A stretch of 64,000 nucleotides of DNA from Callipepla californica brunnescens (lineage: Eukaryota; Chordata; Aves; Galliformes; Odontophoridae). The translations under genes were made by a program, and so were the position numbers. Numbering within the stretch: the first letter of the stretch is position 1; each line of letters opens with the position of its first letter. The notes under the pieces are model-generated. The model had not been told where the DNA came from. It saw only the letters and a list, made by a program, of their open reading frames with translations, and did no database searches. The DNA is taken from contig JALIRH010000002.1 in NCBI GenBank assembly GCA_023055505.1, positions 40,962,233-41,026,232 on the forward strand, written 5' to 3'. Shown in pieces: positions 22,346-35,701 of the stretch.

Positions 22346-24178
22346 AGATCCGCATATAAAATCTTTCCTGAGGCCACAGCACTGCTGTGAAGCAGTAGGA
22401 AGTCTGTTATTCCCATTTTATGCACATTGAAGAGGTTGAGATATCTAAAATTGCTGAAGCTGTTGCCTGAGAATGTCTGACACTTTTTTTATATCCCATT
22501 TAGTATTTGGGAAATTGCAGTCTAGATCCCCAAAAGTTATGCTTATGTGGTGAAATTGTCATTTGACTGTAAGAATTTACTGCATGATTTTTCTTCTGCT
22601 TGTAACCATACTGATATTATGTTCATTAAATGATGGTAGGTCCTTCAATCCCAAATCAGATTAATCTTCTATCATGCCTTGTGTTTCTATATGCAAATCC
22701 CCAGTGATTCTAACATCAAATTTCTAACAGTGATGCTGATCTTTTCAGCTCTGTTGAAAAATGCATTGACAGCTAGAGGTTCTTAATTCAGTGCTGCTGT
22801 TTCTTAGTGTCAGTGTTAAAAACTAATCAGGGCCTTAGTCCACAGACAAGATAGCAAATTCTCTCCAACCTACAAATTATGTTGACCTACTAGAAAATGC
22901 ATTATGAATGCTAGCACTGATGTGCTTAAACTTCTACTGATCTGAGTTACATGAATTTGTTTATGACATACTTTTGTCTTCAGATTTTTAGTGAACTTTT
23001 CATGTTATCTTTTTACACAATTCTGGCATGATATATTTGGTATATGTTAATATCTGTTTTACTGAGGCATTTTTAAGTAATAATAGAATATATTTATTTC
23101 ACATAGATTCTTAAGAATCACGTTATCTTGTTTTAGAACAAGATCTGAACTGAGAGCATTTGTAAATTGCTGAGATATACTCAGAAGTTTAGGCTTGACC
23201 ATCTTGAGATAACAATCTTACTTGCTTTCTGTGAGTACTAGTTTCCTTGTCTTCTTATAGCAGAACGAGTATCTGATCACATGTGCTAATTCACTTCTAT
23301 TTAAAGTATAAAATAGTCACACTGTTTAGACATTTTAACACAGCTGAGGTGTAAAATGCACTGAAGAGACCTTCACAGTGTTAAGTACATGGCAGGGTAC
23401 AGTTCAAAATGAAGGACATATTTGTAGGTCAGTTCCATTTAAGGAAAGTTGAATAAAAAATCAGTCCTTATCTACCATTTATGAGATTTCTTAGAAGTAG
23501 CTCCTAAAACTCCAATTCTCTGTTTCTTCCATTTTTTTCTTCCCTTAACTTCTTTCATATTTTGACTGAAAATGCTCTGAGAACATGCATTTATTGATGG
23601 GATAACTCTTGACTCATGATGTCAGAGGGGCAATCGAGCTCCAAGTACATTTGAAGAGATATATAATGGCATCCTTTATGGTCCTAGCCCTTGACCATAA
23701 CTCCATCTGAAGCTTCACTTAGCGGTACTTGTCCAATAAAAAAAAATTATACTGCTTTTTTCAAATATCTCTTGTCATATTTTTGGCTATTATTTTTCTG
23801 TTGCATTATATGGATTCAGGAAGAGAAAAATTGAATGTAAAAAGTCAAGGTCTTGATACTTCCAAATTGTTTTACACCGGTTTCTGTACAGTCTGTGGGT
23901 GTCTTGTCATCGACGGCACTGGGAGAAGAATTGGTCTCCACATGCTCATTGTAATTCAGCGGCTCAGTAAAAGAGCGTGCAGTGTCACTAATATGATCCC
24001 ATCAGAGAACAGCAATGGGAAACTGGTTTCCTGACACCAGCTGTGTACCTTACTGTGCTGAAGATGAAAATGACATGTGAATTCTACTGATCAGAACATA
24101 TTACAGCAACAAGCAGAAAGGAGCAAGTTTCATTTTCCACAACAGAAAGGAAGATATTCTGTAAAGGCTAAATATTCT

Positions 24179-24240
24179 AAAGGACAGGTATCTTGGGTAT
24201 ATTCTAGGTAAAGGATAGGTGTCCTGGGGATGATTTGTAT
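24179..24240. repeat. Imperfect tandem duplication, about 31 bp x 2
   Basis: Two similar units beginning aaaggacaggtatcttggg and aaaggataggtgtcctggg, with a period of about 31 bases. The duplicate is diverged. No function is suggested. Confidence 0.45.
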
Positions 24241-24370
24241 TAAAGAGAGCTGAGTGTCTGACAGCTAAACAGGCACAACCAAACAAGGAAAGCAGCATTA
24301 AACAAAAAAACAAAATACTTATTTAACTGAATCGATTATAAACTTAAGATTGTTAAGATTTCTTAAATGT

Positions 24371-24401
24371 CTTTTTTTGTTTTGTTTTGTTTTGTTTTGT
24401 T
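24371..24401. repeat. (TTTTG)n microsatellite
   Basis: About five TTTTG units after a T run. Similar TTTTG/TTTG tracts occur at 29,839 and 52,906. Confidence 0.8.
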
Positions 24402-26270
24402 GCTGATTTTTTGTTTCTTTTTTTGCTTTTTTTTAAGTTTTCTTTTTTTAGCTGATTGATAGAGTCTTGGTCATGAAATGACAAACTGATTATTCATGTT
24501 AACTGATATCTTTCACATGGGATGAAATCTCAGCAGTGGACACAGCTTTAAGCACTCTTTTCAGTGCCTCTGCAGGCTGCCTTCTGTAAGTGAGGTGAAC
24601 ACCAAAATGTTACCTTTTGTTTTCTTTTTTTATTATTATTTTTCTGAGTACCACGAGATTCCATGTCTTTTCTTTTGAAACTTATGCTGCCTTTTACTTC
24701 TGTGTTGCTTGTATCCCTTTCTAGTCCCCCTTGCCTTTTCTATTTCTCTTTTAGCTTTCCTCTGCACTTTAAGCTTTATTTATGCAATTCCTTGGAGCTT
24801 CATGCTGAAAAGACATGACTGCAAGCTTTCAAGAGGCACAAATGAAATGAGCTTAGGAAGTCTATGTCTCTTGATGCCAAGTGCAAAAAACTTTCCTAAA
24901 TTCTGTAGTTTTGCCATTCAATTACTGAAACTTGTGAGAAAAGCTCAGAGTAATAAAATTATGGGCAATACTGAAAGGAATACTAGAGAGTAGAAGCAGT
25001 CTTGATTTAATAGAGGTGAGTATTATTGATTCCTGTCTTACACAACAGAACTTGAAAGCAAATGAAATCCATTACTTCCAAAGGCAGATATTTTAAAATC
25101 CACAGTTCTTGTAATGTTTAAATCTGTGCTGGAGTTGCATTGTGTTTTTGTGCTTATTCTTGTACATTTCTGCCACCCCACGTGCAAAGTTTTGCTACTA
25201 CACTATTCAAAGGACTATTTCCCTAATGGTTATAATCAGTACCTCCACAGTTCCAATTGCAGCTGGGTTATCGGCTTGTCAAGCCTTCTCAGTCAAACAA
25301 GATCCAGCAGTTCAAAAGAAAATCTCCAAGGAAATCCCAGAGATTGCAGGAAATTATTTTGGACACTTGGAAATTCCTGACTTTGATTCAGTATCACTTT
25401 CTACTTCTAAAAAAATGGCAAGGGAGAACAGTGATTTTTGACGTGCCTCTGTTTCAACTAAATAAGCCAAGATCACCTGAGCTCCTTCAAAAGATGTGGC
25501 TTACTTGAGGTCCTGTTGTTGTCAGTTCTGTCCATTCTTCTTTCTTCTGCTTCTCCCTTACATTATCATCAACATTAGAAACACTTCTTCATGAAAGGTC
25601 CCATCTGAATTAAAGCTTGGAAAACTGCTGTTTTTTTTCGCTCATTCTTCACCTTCATTGTTAAAATGGCCTCTATTTCTTCCTATATTAAAAAATGCGT
25701 CAGAAATTGCTGTGCATAGGTGCCATGAGAATGTCAGCCAGCTTTCACCCCTGCCTCCCATGTCTGATGAGAAAACATTGCCTTTGGCACACTGCTGGAG
25801 GATTCTTTTGGATAGAAACATTTTATAACCACGGGGCATTATATTCCAATTCTCTATCTTCTTTTTCTTCTTTTGTTTTGTTTTCCTTGTTTTTCTATTG
25901 TAAATCTTGAGGCATTATTTATAATGTACTCTATACTTATTCGTATTTTACAAAGAAAATAAAAAATAAAAAATGTCAGCTTTCAGTGTAAAAAAGCTGA
26001 TTATATAAACAGGAGTTCCTTGCTACTCTGGATTACTGAATGAAAGAGAGGCTTGGATTTAACAAAAAACCCAGTCAGCTTTAACTCGTGCATTAGTCAG
26101 TGGATGTGGTATGTGTGAAGCCTGCAGCTGTATGATGTGCTATCTGTATTACAGCTAACTCTGATTTTGCATGCATATATGCTGGAGATATACTTCCTTG
26201 TATACTGCCATGCAGTATTATTTCTAGATCAATTTTTTTTTAACTATAGCATGGTGGGTTTTGACTTTTT

Positions 26271-26290
26271 GTTTTGTTTGTTTGTGTGTG

Positions 26291-26323
<33 letters not shown>
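26271..26323. repeat. Compound (TG)n(TA)n microsatellite
   Basis: TTTG units, then TG repeats at about 26,283-26,290, then TA repeats to 26,323 interrupted once by TGTA. It is a likely length-variable marker. It lies within the chance frame 26,137-26,490. Confidence 0.85.
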
Positions 26324-29300
26324 CACAAGACTACATCTTTCCTCTAGCAAGGAAGAATGCTATATTACCTGACAAAGGGAGACATCAAATTTCTCTCTGC
26401 CTTCTCACTAGAAGTTTGATCAATGAAAGGAGTTCATCATCATTCCTGAAGTTTCAGCACCAAAATAGGCTGTTCGAGGAGACATCTTAGTCTAAAGAGT
26501 ACTTGACTGATCTAGTTCATCCCCATCTTACTCACTCCTACCAACACTCAAATAACACTGAGAATTATTATAGTGCTCTATCAGAACTGGTTTGTGAACA
26601 AATTTTGATTGCATTACTTATTGATGCAGGGTTTTGGTAGGGAATTATTAGACAGGCACTTTGGTCCACGTAATAAATAAAATGGAGTATATATACTTCC
26701 TTCATAGTACATTAAAATTTAAACAAACACTATTAAATTAATTTATCTGAAGTCCCCTTTGCAGATACTTGCTGTATTTCCTCCCTGCTTTCCTATTTAT
26801 CTGAATCTGAATCTGTAGCTACCTGAAATAGAGTGTCAGAACTGGGCATAATATATTATAACATCTACTATTTTTATCAGAAGTTATTAGTCATCTAAGG
26901 TTCTTGCAAGTGATAACTCTTCATAGGAAGACAATTAAGCCACGGAAAGAACTTATAAACTGTTAAAATCAACTTTCTCTAACCAGAGCTAATCTGTATT
27001 CAGAAATCTTAGAAACTTTCTAGGCTTCACAAGGCTCTTACTTACTTTCAAGGACTTAGTTACTCTTATGATCTGCCTTATGTAAGGCAGTGCAAATTAT
27101 CTCCCCAGGATTCCTCTACTGTGTGTCAAGGAATCTGTTCCAGATCTTCATTGTGAGCTTTTCATGAGAACTATTAGTCTTTCTTCAGCTCTAACCTTCT
27201 AATTTTATTATCACTACTATTCCCTTCTTCCTAGGTTCTTTCATTAAATGACAAACTGTCAAAAATTTGAAGTCTTGGCTTTTGTAAACTCAATTCTTCT
27301 CTCTGTATTTCTCTCTCTCTTCTTCTTCTTTTTTTTTTTTTTTAAGATTGGTTTGGTTTGGTTTGTTTGTCTGCCTGTTTGTTTTGATTCTGTTATAAAT
27401 GGAAGCTTAATGCGACAACTTAGAAGTGACATACATGGGTGACCTGCAGGAAACAATTACTCTCAGCATGAGATTTATCAAGAATATAATTCAGTGGGCC
27501 ATCAACAGCTGGTCCCTTCTTATTGTCTCAGAACTGGAAAGAGCTGATTCTGAATGTTTTTAGCTTCCAACTTTAATTAAGTGTTTATAAGGCATCCTAA
27601 TTAATTATATGTAACAGTTTTCAGGTTTCTGAATGACCTTTCAAAGGTTTTGTTTGGCACAAATTTCGATTGGACATTCTTCTTCATTTTATGCAAAAGT
27701 GATATCATTTCTGTTAATGAAGATGAACATTGAATATTATGGTGTATTATTATCTGTAAATGCACATACAAACCTTTATCTATCTGCATAGATGTTACGC
27801 GCAACATAAATATGTATATAACATAAAAGTGCATTTTTTCTCCTAGCTCTCAGTTAATCCTAAATTATAAAACAATAAACTCTTATAATGAATAAATGAA
27901 TGAACTCATGTATTGGAAATATGTAGTTTTAGTTAGAATATCACCTTCCTTACCATTGGTATGCAATTATGTATTTAAGCATTCTGACCATGAATATAGA
28001 AATCTACACTTATAGGACATAGCCTTTCATTTACGTTACAAAAGAAAGACAAAGTAAGCTTGACAAATGCAATTCAAAATAGATTTCTTGTAGATCTGGA
28101 TTAAAATAAAAATAAAATCTTTAAAATAAAGGCAAAAATATTCTCTTGCAGTACAAATTGAATCTTTCTGTTACTGTCAGAATCTTCTTTGTACAGTGAT
28201 TGTGATGCTGATCTTCTGTTTAAAATCTCTATAATTTTGACTTTTCTCTTTGTACTGAATAGACCCCTTAGCTTTGTCTCTCATGCAGAAAACAGTGATT
28301 ATTACTGGAGATGCTTTCAGCACTGTTACACTCTGATGTACCTAGCACAACCTGAAAGCATATCTGATGAGCATCAGGGACAGCCTCCAGTCAATTGCTC
28401 TTGAGAGCATCAAGCAAGAAGCTTAACTAACTTCATTAAAATTACCATATACCATGTACTCTTGACATCTGAGTTAGAAAAATGTGCTATAGAAAAAGAA
28501 CATTAGGAATTCTTTAACTTCTGATAAATTTTTCAGTTACAGAACTATATAGAGACTTAGATCATTTTCATACCAAGATATAATTAGCTTATTGTAACCA
28601 CACTGGATATATAACGTGGATGTGAGAGCTCCTGTTATTTGATTTATGTGTTATGTCATTGATGAGCTTTGCAGTCACCGTGCAATCATAAACATCCATT
28701 AATTCCTTTCCTACAGTAGATCTGTGTTTTCTCTCTTTCCATTCTTAAAGCAGATTTCCAGCATTTCTTTTTTTGTAATCTGTGAGAAGTAATAGCTACA
28801 CATTTGGAAACTTTTAGTGACAACACTTCACACAACAGGCCAATATACGAAGATTTAAGCTTCAACATCCACAAGGGATTTGAAATTGCATGAGGTGTTT
28901 CTGGCTTTGTTTCCTGGAGTCTGGTGGCAAAAACTTACATAAAACATTGCTTTACACAACAATTTAAACACTTTAATCCTTTTTACTTGATAATTTTAGA
29001 GGTCTATTCCAGCAATTAATCATCTTCAGAAGAGTAGGTCAGGCTTTGACCAACATATCCAGAAAGGTTTATACAGTCCATTATACTCCACAACATTTAG
29101 AGTTATTGAGGTTACTACCATACATATGTAACATTATTTTATAAGAAATTCCAAATTATTCTCAACCTCTCATTAAATAAATAATTTAAAAAAAAAGATT
29201 CAGTGACTCCTGGTATTCTAAATTATGTTATAATAAAAACTGGAGCTTGATTGTGGGGCTTAAATATGATATTAGGTCTCCCTTTTATATAATATTTTTT

Positions 29301-29838
29301 TTTCTGATGAATAATTTCTAACTTATTCTGATAAATCAGAAGGTCTAATTGAGAAAGAAGAAAAATAATCTTAACTGGTTCAAGAAAGGAATTTTCTTTA
29401 TGTTGCTAATACCAATGGAGATAAAAATTCTGAACTCACTTGAGTATTTATATTCAATAGCAAATTCTCATATTGAGGTTCTGAATGTATGTTTGCTAAC
29501 ATTATGTTGGAGATGATGTGTTTAAAATAAAAGGATTCAGTGATATCTCATTACATACTGCGTCAGAAACTTCAAATGCAAATGTAGTACACATGTGTAT
29601 TAAGGCCTGGCATTATTACACTGATTTAAAATAATAATTGCATTGTGAGATATTGTTCTAATCTAAACAATAGCAAGGAAATATATATTCTCCATATATT
29701 CATATTTAAGTAATGAGATTACACAGAAGTGACAAAATACTTCAGCATTAAGTAGTAATTCAAAATAGCACCTGGAAATTTCCATTACTACACAATAATT
29801 TAAGAATGAAAAATCCAGTTTGCTGGGAAAAGGAAACG
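26324..29838. other. Unique AT-rich stretch, no gene seen
   Basis: No transposon or coding frame with homology is visible. A pyrimidine tract with TCT units and a poly-T run lies at about 27,308-27,343, followed by GGTTT/GTTT repeats to about 27,384. Everything else appears ordinary. Confidence 0.55.
27308..27384. repeat. Pyrimidine tract and TTTG/TTTGG repeats
   Basis: Tctctctctcttcttcttc followed by a T run and then ggtttggtttggtttgtttgtctg. It is low complexity with no retroposon body. Confidence 0.7.
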
Positions 29839-29890
29839 TTTTTTTTTTTGTTGTTTGTTTGTTTGTTTTGTTTTGTTTTGTTTTGTTTTT
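29839..29890. repeat. (TTTG/TTTTG)n microsatellite
   Basis: A T run, then TTTG units, then four to five TTTTG units ending in ttttt. There is no LINE or SINE sequence beside it, so it is a simple repeat, not the tail of a leftward retroposon. Confidence 0.8.
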
Positions 29891-32800
29891 AACATATGTG
29901 TATTTGTAACTATTTGTTGATTTAAAACAGTGAGAAAAATCTGCATGGTAGTCTCCAGTTCACCCACCAAAGACCAGCTGAAAGCATAAAAGCTGTCCTC
30001 ATTTGCAAGGTTCTTCAAGTCCTGTTGTTGAAAATTGCTTCCTCCACTATGTAAGACAGGTCTGATAAATAAACATACAGATGAGAAAAATAAAGGCTAA
30101 AAATGCCTACTAAATATTCTTTCAAAGGTAAGCAAATGCTGAGATATAGTTTTAAGTACTTAATTTAAGATTCCATTTTAGAAAATATTACCTGACATGA
30201 GGAACATTTACAGTGAGTTTGAGTAAATTTGAATTGCCACTTGTGCCTTTTTAAGACATTCCCCACTGAACATCCCTCATGCAAGGCAGCCAAAAAGTGG
30301 AACTTGGGAAAGATCACAAAGCAAACATGAGTTGAACTGTCATAGATCAAAACTGAAAGTAAGGTCTACTGAAGGACTAAGGAAGCAAAGACACTGTTCC
30401 TTGCCCTATTTTTATCATAATAGTTTGCCAAGATCTTATACATTAGTACAAAATAGCCATATTTTAGCAATTTATGCATGTCTGTATCCCCCTCACTTCC
30501 AGAATAATGGATTTCTCTGTCTTGTCTAGAAATCCCAACAGAAATGCCACAGACTTTTGTACAAATTGTGAAACTTTCTCCTCTTCGGTTTCTGCTTTTG
30601 TTAGCTTTCTGCATTTTATGAACTGGATGTTCATACACATTCTTTAAAAGTACATTTTCAAAGCCAACTCAGTGTGAGTAAGATAACATCTGAAAAACAA
30701 GCAGGTGTGAAATGTATAAGTTTCATAAAGGTTAAGAATAGTCAAATAAGTATTTGGAGGTTATTTTTGAGTCCTTCCAAGAGTTTTAAGGGCCACAGGG
30801 CATAAGAATACCCACATCGATACCATGGTTGTTCTTTTGACATTGATTTTCAAAATACATGTCAAACAATTTGCACTGTGTACTGTACAAATGTCAGTCA
30901 GAGGAGGAAAGATGGCCACAAGGGATGACAGTGTTAAAATGTTGCATAGTATCAAAATACTAACTTTGGTGACAAAAGAGCAGCAATAATAAAGTCAGAA
31001 TGAGGACCAAGGAAGGTGTAATTGAAGGTGGAAATTTGACTTTTCCCCCTTACATCACTTTATACTTCCTCCACAAAGCTTTAGAAGTACAGGTTTAGCG
31101 ACAATACTAACAACCACTAGCAGTCCCCTAAACCCCTTTCATTATTTCTTTATATATTTCCATATATGAAAATAATCTGTCACGATGCAAAAACAAATGG
31201 ATCATCCCGCATTTTCATTCAGTGGGAAGCTGGCCCCACTAAAGAATACCCTATAAAAGTATATATGTTACAGTAAGTAAATGAGATCAAGAGACTTGGA
31301 TTCAAATTCTCTTCAATCTTGGATGTGGGAAATTTGCCTTCCAGTTGGTAGACATACAGAAAGGTTCATATGGTAAAAATTACAGTTTCTGGTTAGGAAC
31401 AAATCAAAACTCATGAATTACAAAATTTTAAGGAATGTACACTATTCAATCCATGTCATATTATCCTCTAGAAAGAGCATCCTTATCCTTTAGAAAGCAC
31501 TTCTGGTTTTCCAGAACTGCACATAAATTAATTGCTGTTTCAATGGAAACTAGAAATAACAAAAATTAATAATGCAGTTAGATGAAATCCTACATCACCA
31601 CGGTTCAATAAACAAAGCAATGTAGTTTTCAGTCATATAATCATTGCATTTCTAATGTGTACAAAGAATGATTTCAAACAGAAACACATGTACATTCACA
31701 ACCACACTGTATGTAGAGAGAGATATCATGAAGACATACATAAAAAAGAATATGTACATATTTAAAAAAAAATCTTCAGGTCTTAAGGCTGAACTTCTGC
31801 TATGCATAAATATACAAAAGTTTTAGTATTTACATAAATATTATATAAATAAAGAAGAGCAAACACATAAATGTATGTATATGTATGCTTATGTATAAAT
31901 GCAATTTGCATGTATTAAGAGGGCAATATTTTTACATGTATTTTCCTTTTTATAAATATGAAATTATAAGCATGAATGGAAAGTTATCTGTGGTCATATA
32001 ATAACACCTCAGTAATTAGATATATGAAACTTTTTGGTTTAGTGAGGAATAAAATAACGTTGACCCTGTTGCATTTTTGTGGATCTGATAAGCTTTTTAG
32101 TATTTTAGTGAAGGGAGTAAACACAGTTCTGAAAAATGTTGAATTTCTGGTTGTTACTTACCAAGCCCTATGTTTAACTCCTTTAGTTCATATTTAAATG
32201 TGACAAACACCTACAATCTTCAGTCCATGTGGAACATTTTGGAGAAGACACAGGAAAAATGTTGGAATATATGATGAATGAAATATTGCATGCAGCATTT
32301 GTTAGCACAATACGACTCTTCAAATTACTGCCTCCTGTTCTTTTTGCCATTACAGTGGCATTGTAATGGGTATGTTGGACACAAAAGATAGCTATGGATT
32401 ATTGCTAGAAGAACTCTGAAGTCATCTGCCGCAGGGACAGCTGGGAATTGGAAGCGGGGGTAGCTGAAGAAACAGAAGTGCATTGTGCAACCCTGTTGCA
32501 GTTACTGAGGGTTTTTTATCCTGTATGAACGTGCTCACACAAGGCTCAGTATAGAATCTATAACTACATGAACACCTCGCTGTTTGCAGTGTAACTGTAA
32601 GACAAATATTTATGAATATCTTAAAGGTTCATAAAACCTGCATTCTTCGGAGAACAGCAAATCCCATTCTTTTCTCAAAAACAACATGAAAATACATTTA
32701 TTTTTTTCCCAACTTGATAGTCATCCACCATTTATAACTGCTTATAAAACAGTTATAAATTTTTTGCAGTCATTCATTCGGTGCAAATCTTTCATATAAT

Positions 32801-34928
32801 TTCATGAGGTAATGAGTGAAAATATTATATATTATACACATACGTGTAATCAAAACTTGTAATATTTTCCTAGCGCTAGACTGAAAATTTACCCCCTTGA
32901 ATATATGTCAAACTCAGTTCTAAATGCTTATCCCAATCTTATTCTAGTTGGGATCCATTCATTTAAGTTGATTTACATTAGTATAAGACCTGTAGAATAT
33001 GAGCTAGAAAGAAAGAATCAGGTCAACATTTTTTAATCAGAATTTTAATATTCACACAGTCAGTGTGGTATGTAGGTTAGCTTCATAACAGCTCCATAAA
33101 GTGAATTGATATACAGCACTGTATCACACCAAAGTGCCACTACAATCCATAATTCAAAACTTTTCCTTTGAAACTAGCTAAATACAGATTAAGAAGATAG
33201 ATTGAATGAGCCCACCATCCATCACGTAAATAAAACTATACATCAATGAACACGGATAAGCATTCTTCTTTGTCATGTCCTGTGCTCTGTGTGAGTAATA
33301 CATTCTTGATTAGCTTAGAAACATCAGTAGACTTTTACATTTTTTTTGTTTTAGATATTTCATCATCTAACATCAACTGATGTTTAATTTTAATGACTAT
33401 ATAAGAACCATCATTGTTGATTTCTACCCAGAACAGTGAATTTGTGCTATAATTCTTAATTGCTTAGTAATCAAATTTTTCCACTTCTCAGCAAGAAGAT
33501 TAAGTATTGAATACATTTGTTTTAGAACTGATGTCTTGTCGGTGTTTGCCATATGTTTTCAAAGGAAAGGGCTACTGATAATGTTTTATTTTTCATTATT
33601 CTGTTTAGGAAAACAAAGGTTATTCTAGTCAGTGAAATGTCTCAAAATCTGGAAGGGCTTTATTTGTTTCTTTTTTTTCAGGTCACAAAAGATTTAAGAT
33701 TTTTTTATGTTGTTGATTAATGCTGCAATACTATGAGTATTTCCATGTAGACTCCATGTGTGTGAGATTAGGTACTGCTACCTTATCTGTTAAATAATGC
33801 TGTAGTGATTGGTATTTCTTAGAATTATTATTATTATGCCCCTTTATAACAGTCATAAGAGTTCACTAGATCACAAAGAAAAATACATGTTAATGACTTA
33901 TCTTTTATCCATCATTTTTCACACTTGTGTTGCCTGTTCATGCTTATATGCTCAGCTGTGTTAGAGGAATTGATTCACATCAAAATGACTATGCCATTTC
34001 AATATACATATTTCTAAGGCACTCTTTGCTTTCTTTTTTCACTGTACTTGCCCTCTCACCCTGTCTATATTTGATTTCTGCTTTTTTCATAACTCATTTC
34101 ATATTTCAGTACCATATAACTATCATCTCCATCTCTGCTCCCAGTGGTCTTAGTAGAGTATGCATCCCACTTCATCAGGCAGTAGCAGTGAGCAAGTATG
34201 GTAATCATATTGATGAGCCAGGAGAGAAAGCAGCTTGCTCATCTGACTACCATTTTCTTTCAAGTGGTGAAATAAGCATTCCAAATGAAGAAATGTAACT
34301 TTTGGTAGTTTATTAAAAAATGCTGTCTCTGTCCTCAGGATAAATATGTAAGGTATAAAGTTTATTAGGACTGCAGCTATTTCAGCAACTTTCCTTCTAC
34401 AAGTTGAGAAACCTTCTGTGCAGGAGACTAGCTTCTCTATTTTAAGCATTTATGAGGAATCTGTAACTATCGTGTCATTTTCTTGGACAGTGCCTTAGAG
34501 ATTCAGAGAACCACTGTCACTGATACCTGCTGTTATAACTGTTATGTACCAGTTTATATATAGAGAAAAAAATCTTTCAGTTTAGAAAAATGCAAGGTTT
34601 TGGAAGCAGAGGGATGGGGGAGGGACTGGAGCTGGGATTGCATGGGTTATCTTTGTAGGTGGTCATAAGCTGTTCCTTTCTAGACAAAGCTTGTGCCCAG
34701 TCTGATCTGCAGCAAATCCTCTGCAGGATACACCTGAGTCCATCAGCAAAGAGGATATCACATCTGTGATAATATATATAGGAGAAGACTAGAGAGAACA
34801 AAAGAGTGAGAAACAATGAAGGGAATAACAAGGTCAGAAGAGGAAGTGTGCCTTGACAGAGCAGTTACACCCCTGACAGTACCATGGCCCATGGATGACT
34901 CTTGCTAGATCACAGGAAAATGATGATA
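29891..34928. other. Unique AT-rich stretch, no gene seen
   Basis: I recognise no gene or transposon in about 5 kb. The longest frame is 33,927-34,298 (+, 123 codons), hydrophobic and without motifs. TATG/TATA-rich DNA occurs near 31,800-31,900 and a TTA repeat near 33,827. A slightly GC-richer patch lies at about 32,400-32,520. Confidence 0.5.
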
Positions 34929-35250
34929 TTGAGACTAGATTGTCCAAAATCTCATCCAACCTGGCCTTGAACAGTTCCAGGGATGAGAAACTAACAATTT
35001 CTTTGAGCTCTTCCAGTGCCTCACCACCCACATAGTAATTACATACTCTAAATCTACCTTTTGCAGTTTGAAACTGTTACCTCTTGCCCTATTACTGCAC
35101 TTCATGATAAAGGGTCCCTTCCCATCTTTTCAGTAGGCTCCCTTTGTGTACTGGATGACTCATTATAGTCTCCTTGTAGACTTCTCTTCTCTAGGCTAAA
35201 CAACACCAACTCTCTCAGGCTGTCCTCTAGGTGCTCTAGCCTCTTCTGGA
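34929..35250 (-). mobile_element. CR1 LINE fragment, leftward, both ends truncated
   Basis: Read on the minus strand this is the CR1 ORF2 C-terminal region. It includes ctaga-gcacctagaggacagcctgagag, then gggaagggaccc, then gtgggtggtgaggcactggaagagctc, to ttcaaggccaggttggatgag. The 3' UTR and GATTCTRT tail are missing. The frame carries several breaks, so it is an older copy. At its 5' edge it meets a rightward CR1 segment at a shared ctgga. Confidence 0.8.
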
Positions 35251-35330
35251 GAAGAGAAAGCTCTGGGGAGACCTCATTGAGGCCTCACGTTACTTAGAGC
35301 TTATAAGCAAAAAGGTGATATGGAGATAGC
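35246..35330 (+). mobile_element. CR1 LINE fragment, rightward, about 85 bp
   Basis: Ctggagaagagaaagctctggggagacctcattgaggcc and the following gcttataagcaaaaagg are the sense CR1 block that normally follows ttcagcctggagaagag. The same consensus region is also present inside the leftward fragment to the left. The two are therefore overlapping inverted copies, not one element simply split. Similarity is lost after about 35,330. Confidence 0.7.
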
Positions 35331-35459
35331 ACTGTGCACTGGTTATTGCCTAACTGAGAGGACTGAGTATAACCGACTGCATAATGCTAAGGGAGGAGAG
35401 GAGTGTGAAGTGAAGCTGTGTCTGGGAAAGTACTTGGCCACATGTTTAAATATTTGCAT

Positions 35460-35701
35460 TTTTTTTTTACCCAGTATCTATATCTATTCCTAAATGTTAA
35501 TGTTAGTTAGCAATAAGTTAATTGAAATTCCCCAAGTTGAGTTTTCTTTGTCTGTGACAGTAACTGGTGAGTGACCTTCCTGTCTTTATATTGACCAGTG
35601 ACCTTTCTCTCTTCACAGTTTTCTCCTGTAGCCTGCAGGGAAGGAAGGCAAAGCATGAAACAGTGAAGTGCTTGACTGCTGGCCAAGGTCAATCCACAAC
35701 A
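35460..35701 (+). mobile_element. 3' end of an avian ERV LTR, rightward
   Basis: From about tttaaatatttgcattttt through gcaataagttaattgaaattccccaagttgag, gacagtaactggtgagtgacc and ggccaaggtcaatccacaaca, the block order matches the 3' end of a common avian LTR. In that LTR the end is normally ...gggtcaacccaccaca. The CA end falls at 35,701. The upstream start of the LTR is not recognised; DNA between 35,331 and 35,460 may be its diverged part. The LTR at 13,290-13,760 looks like an upstream part of the same family. Confidence 0.65.

Larger units (their letters stand above)
22346..26270. other. Unique AT-rich stretch, no gene seen
   Basis: No recognised transposon. A block at about 23,870-24,040 has more CpG than its surroundings and lies in an open frame (23,729-24,034, +, 101 codons) of unknown nature. 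A TTTTG repeat lies near 24,371. Remaining frames are short and without motifs. Confidence 0.5.

Noticed and set aside
24371..24401. TTTTG tract considered as the tail of a leftward retroposon
   Set aside because: No SINE or LINE body lies to its right. Similar bare tracts occur at 29,839 and 52,906.
26137..26490. 117-codon plus-strand frame
   Set aside because: It runs through a TG/TA microsatellite (the YIYIYVYIYI part), so the frame is an artefact of the repeat.
33927..34298. 123-codon plus-strand frame with membrane-like segments
   Set aside because: The hydrophobicity follows T-rich DNA. No family resemblance was seen.
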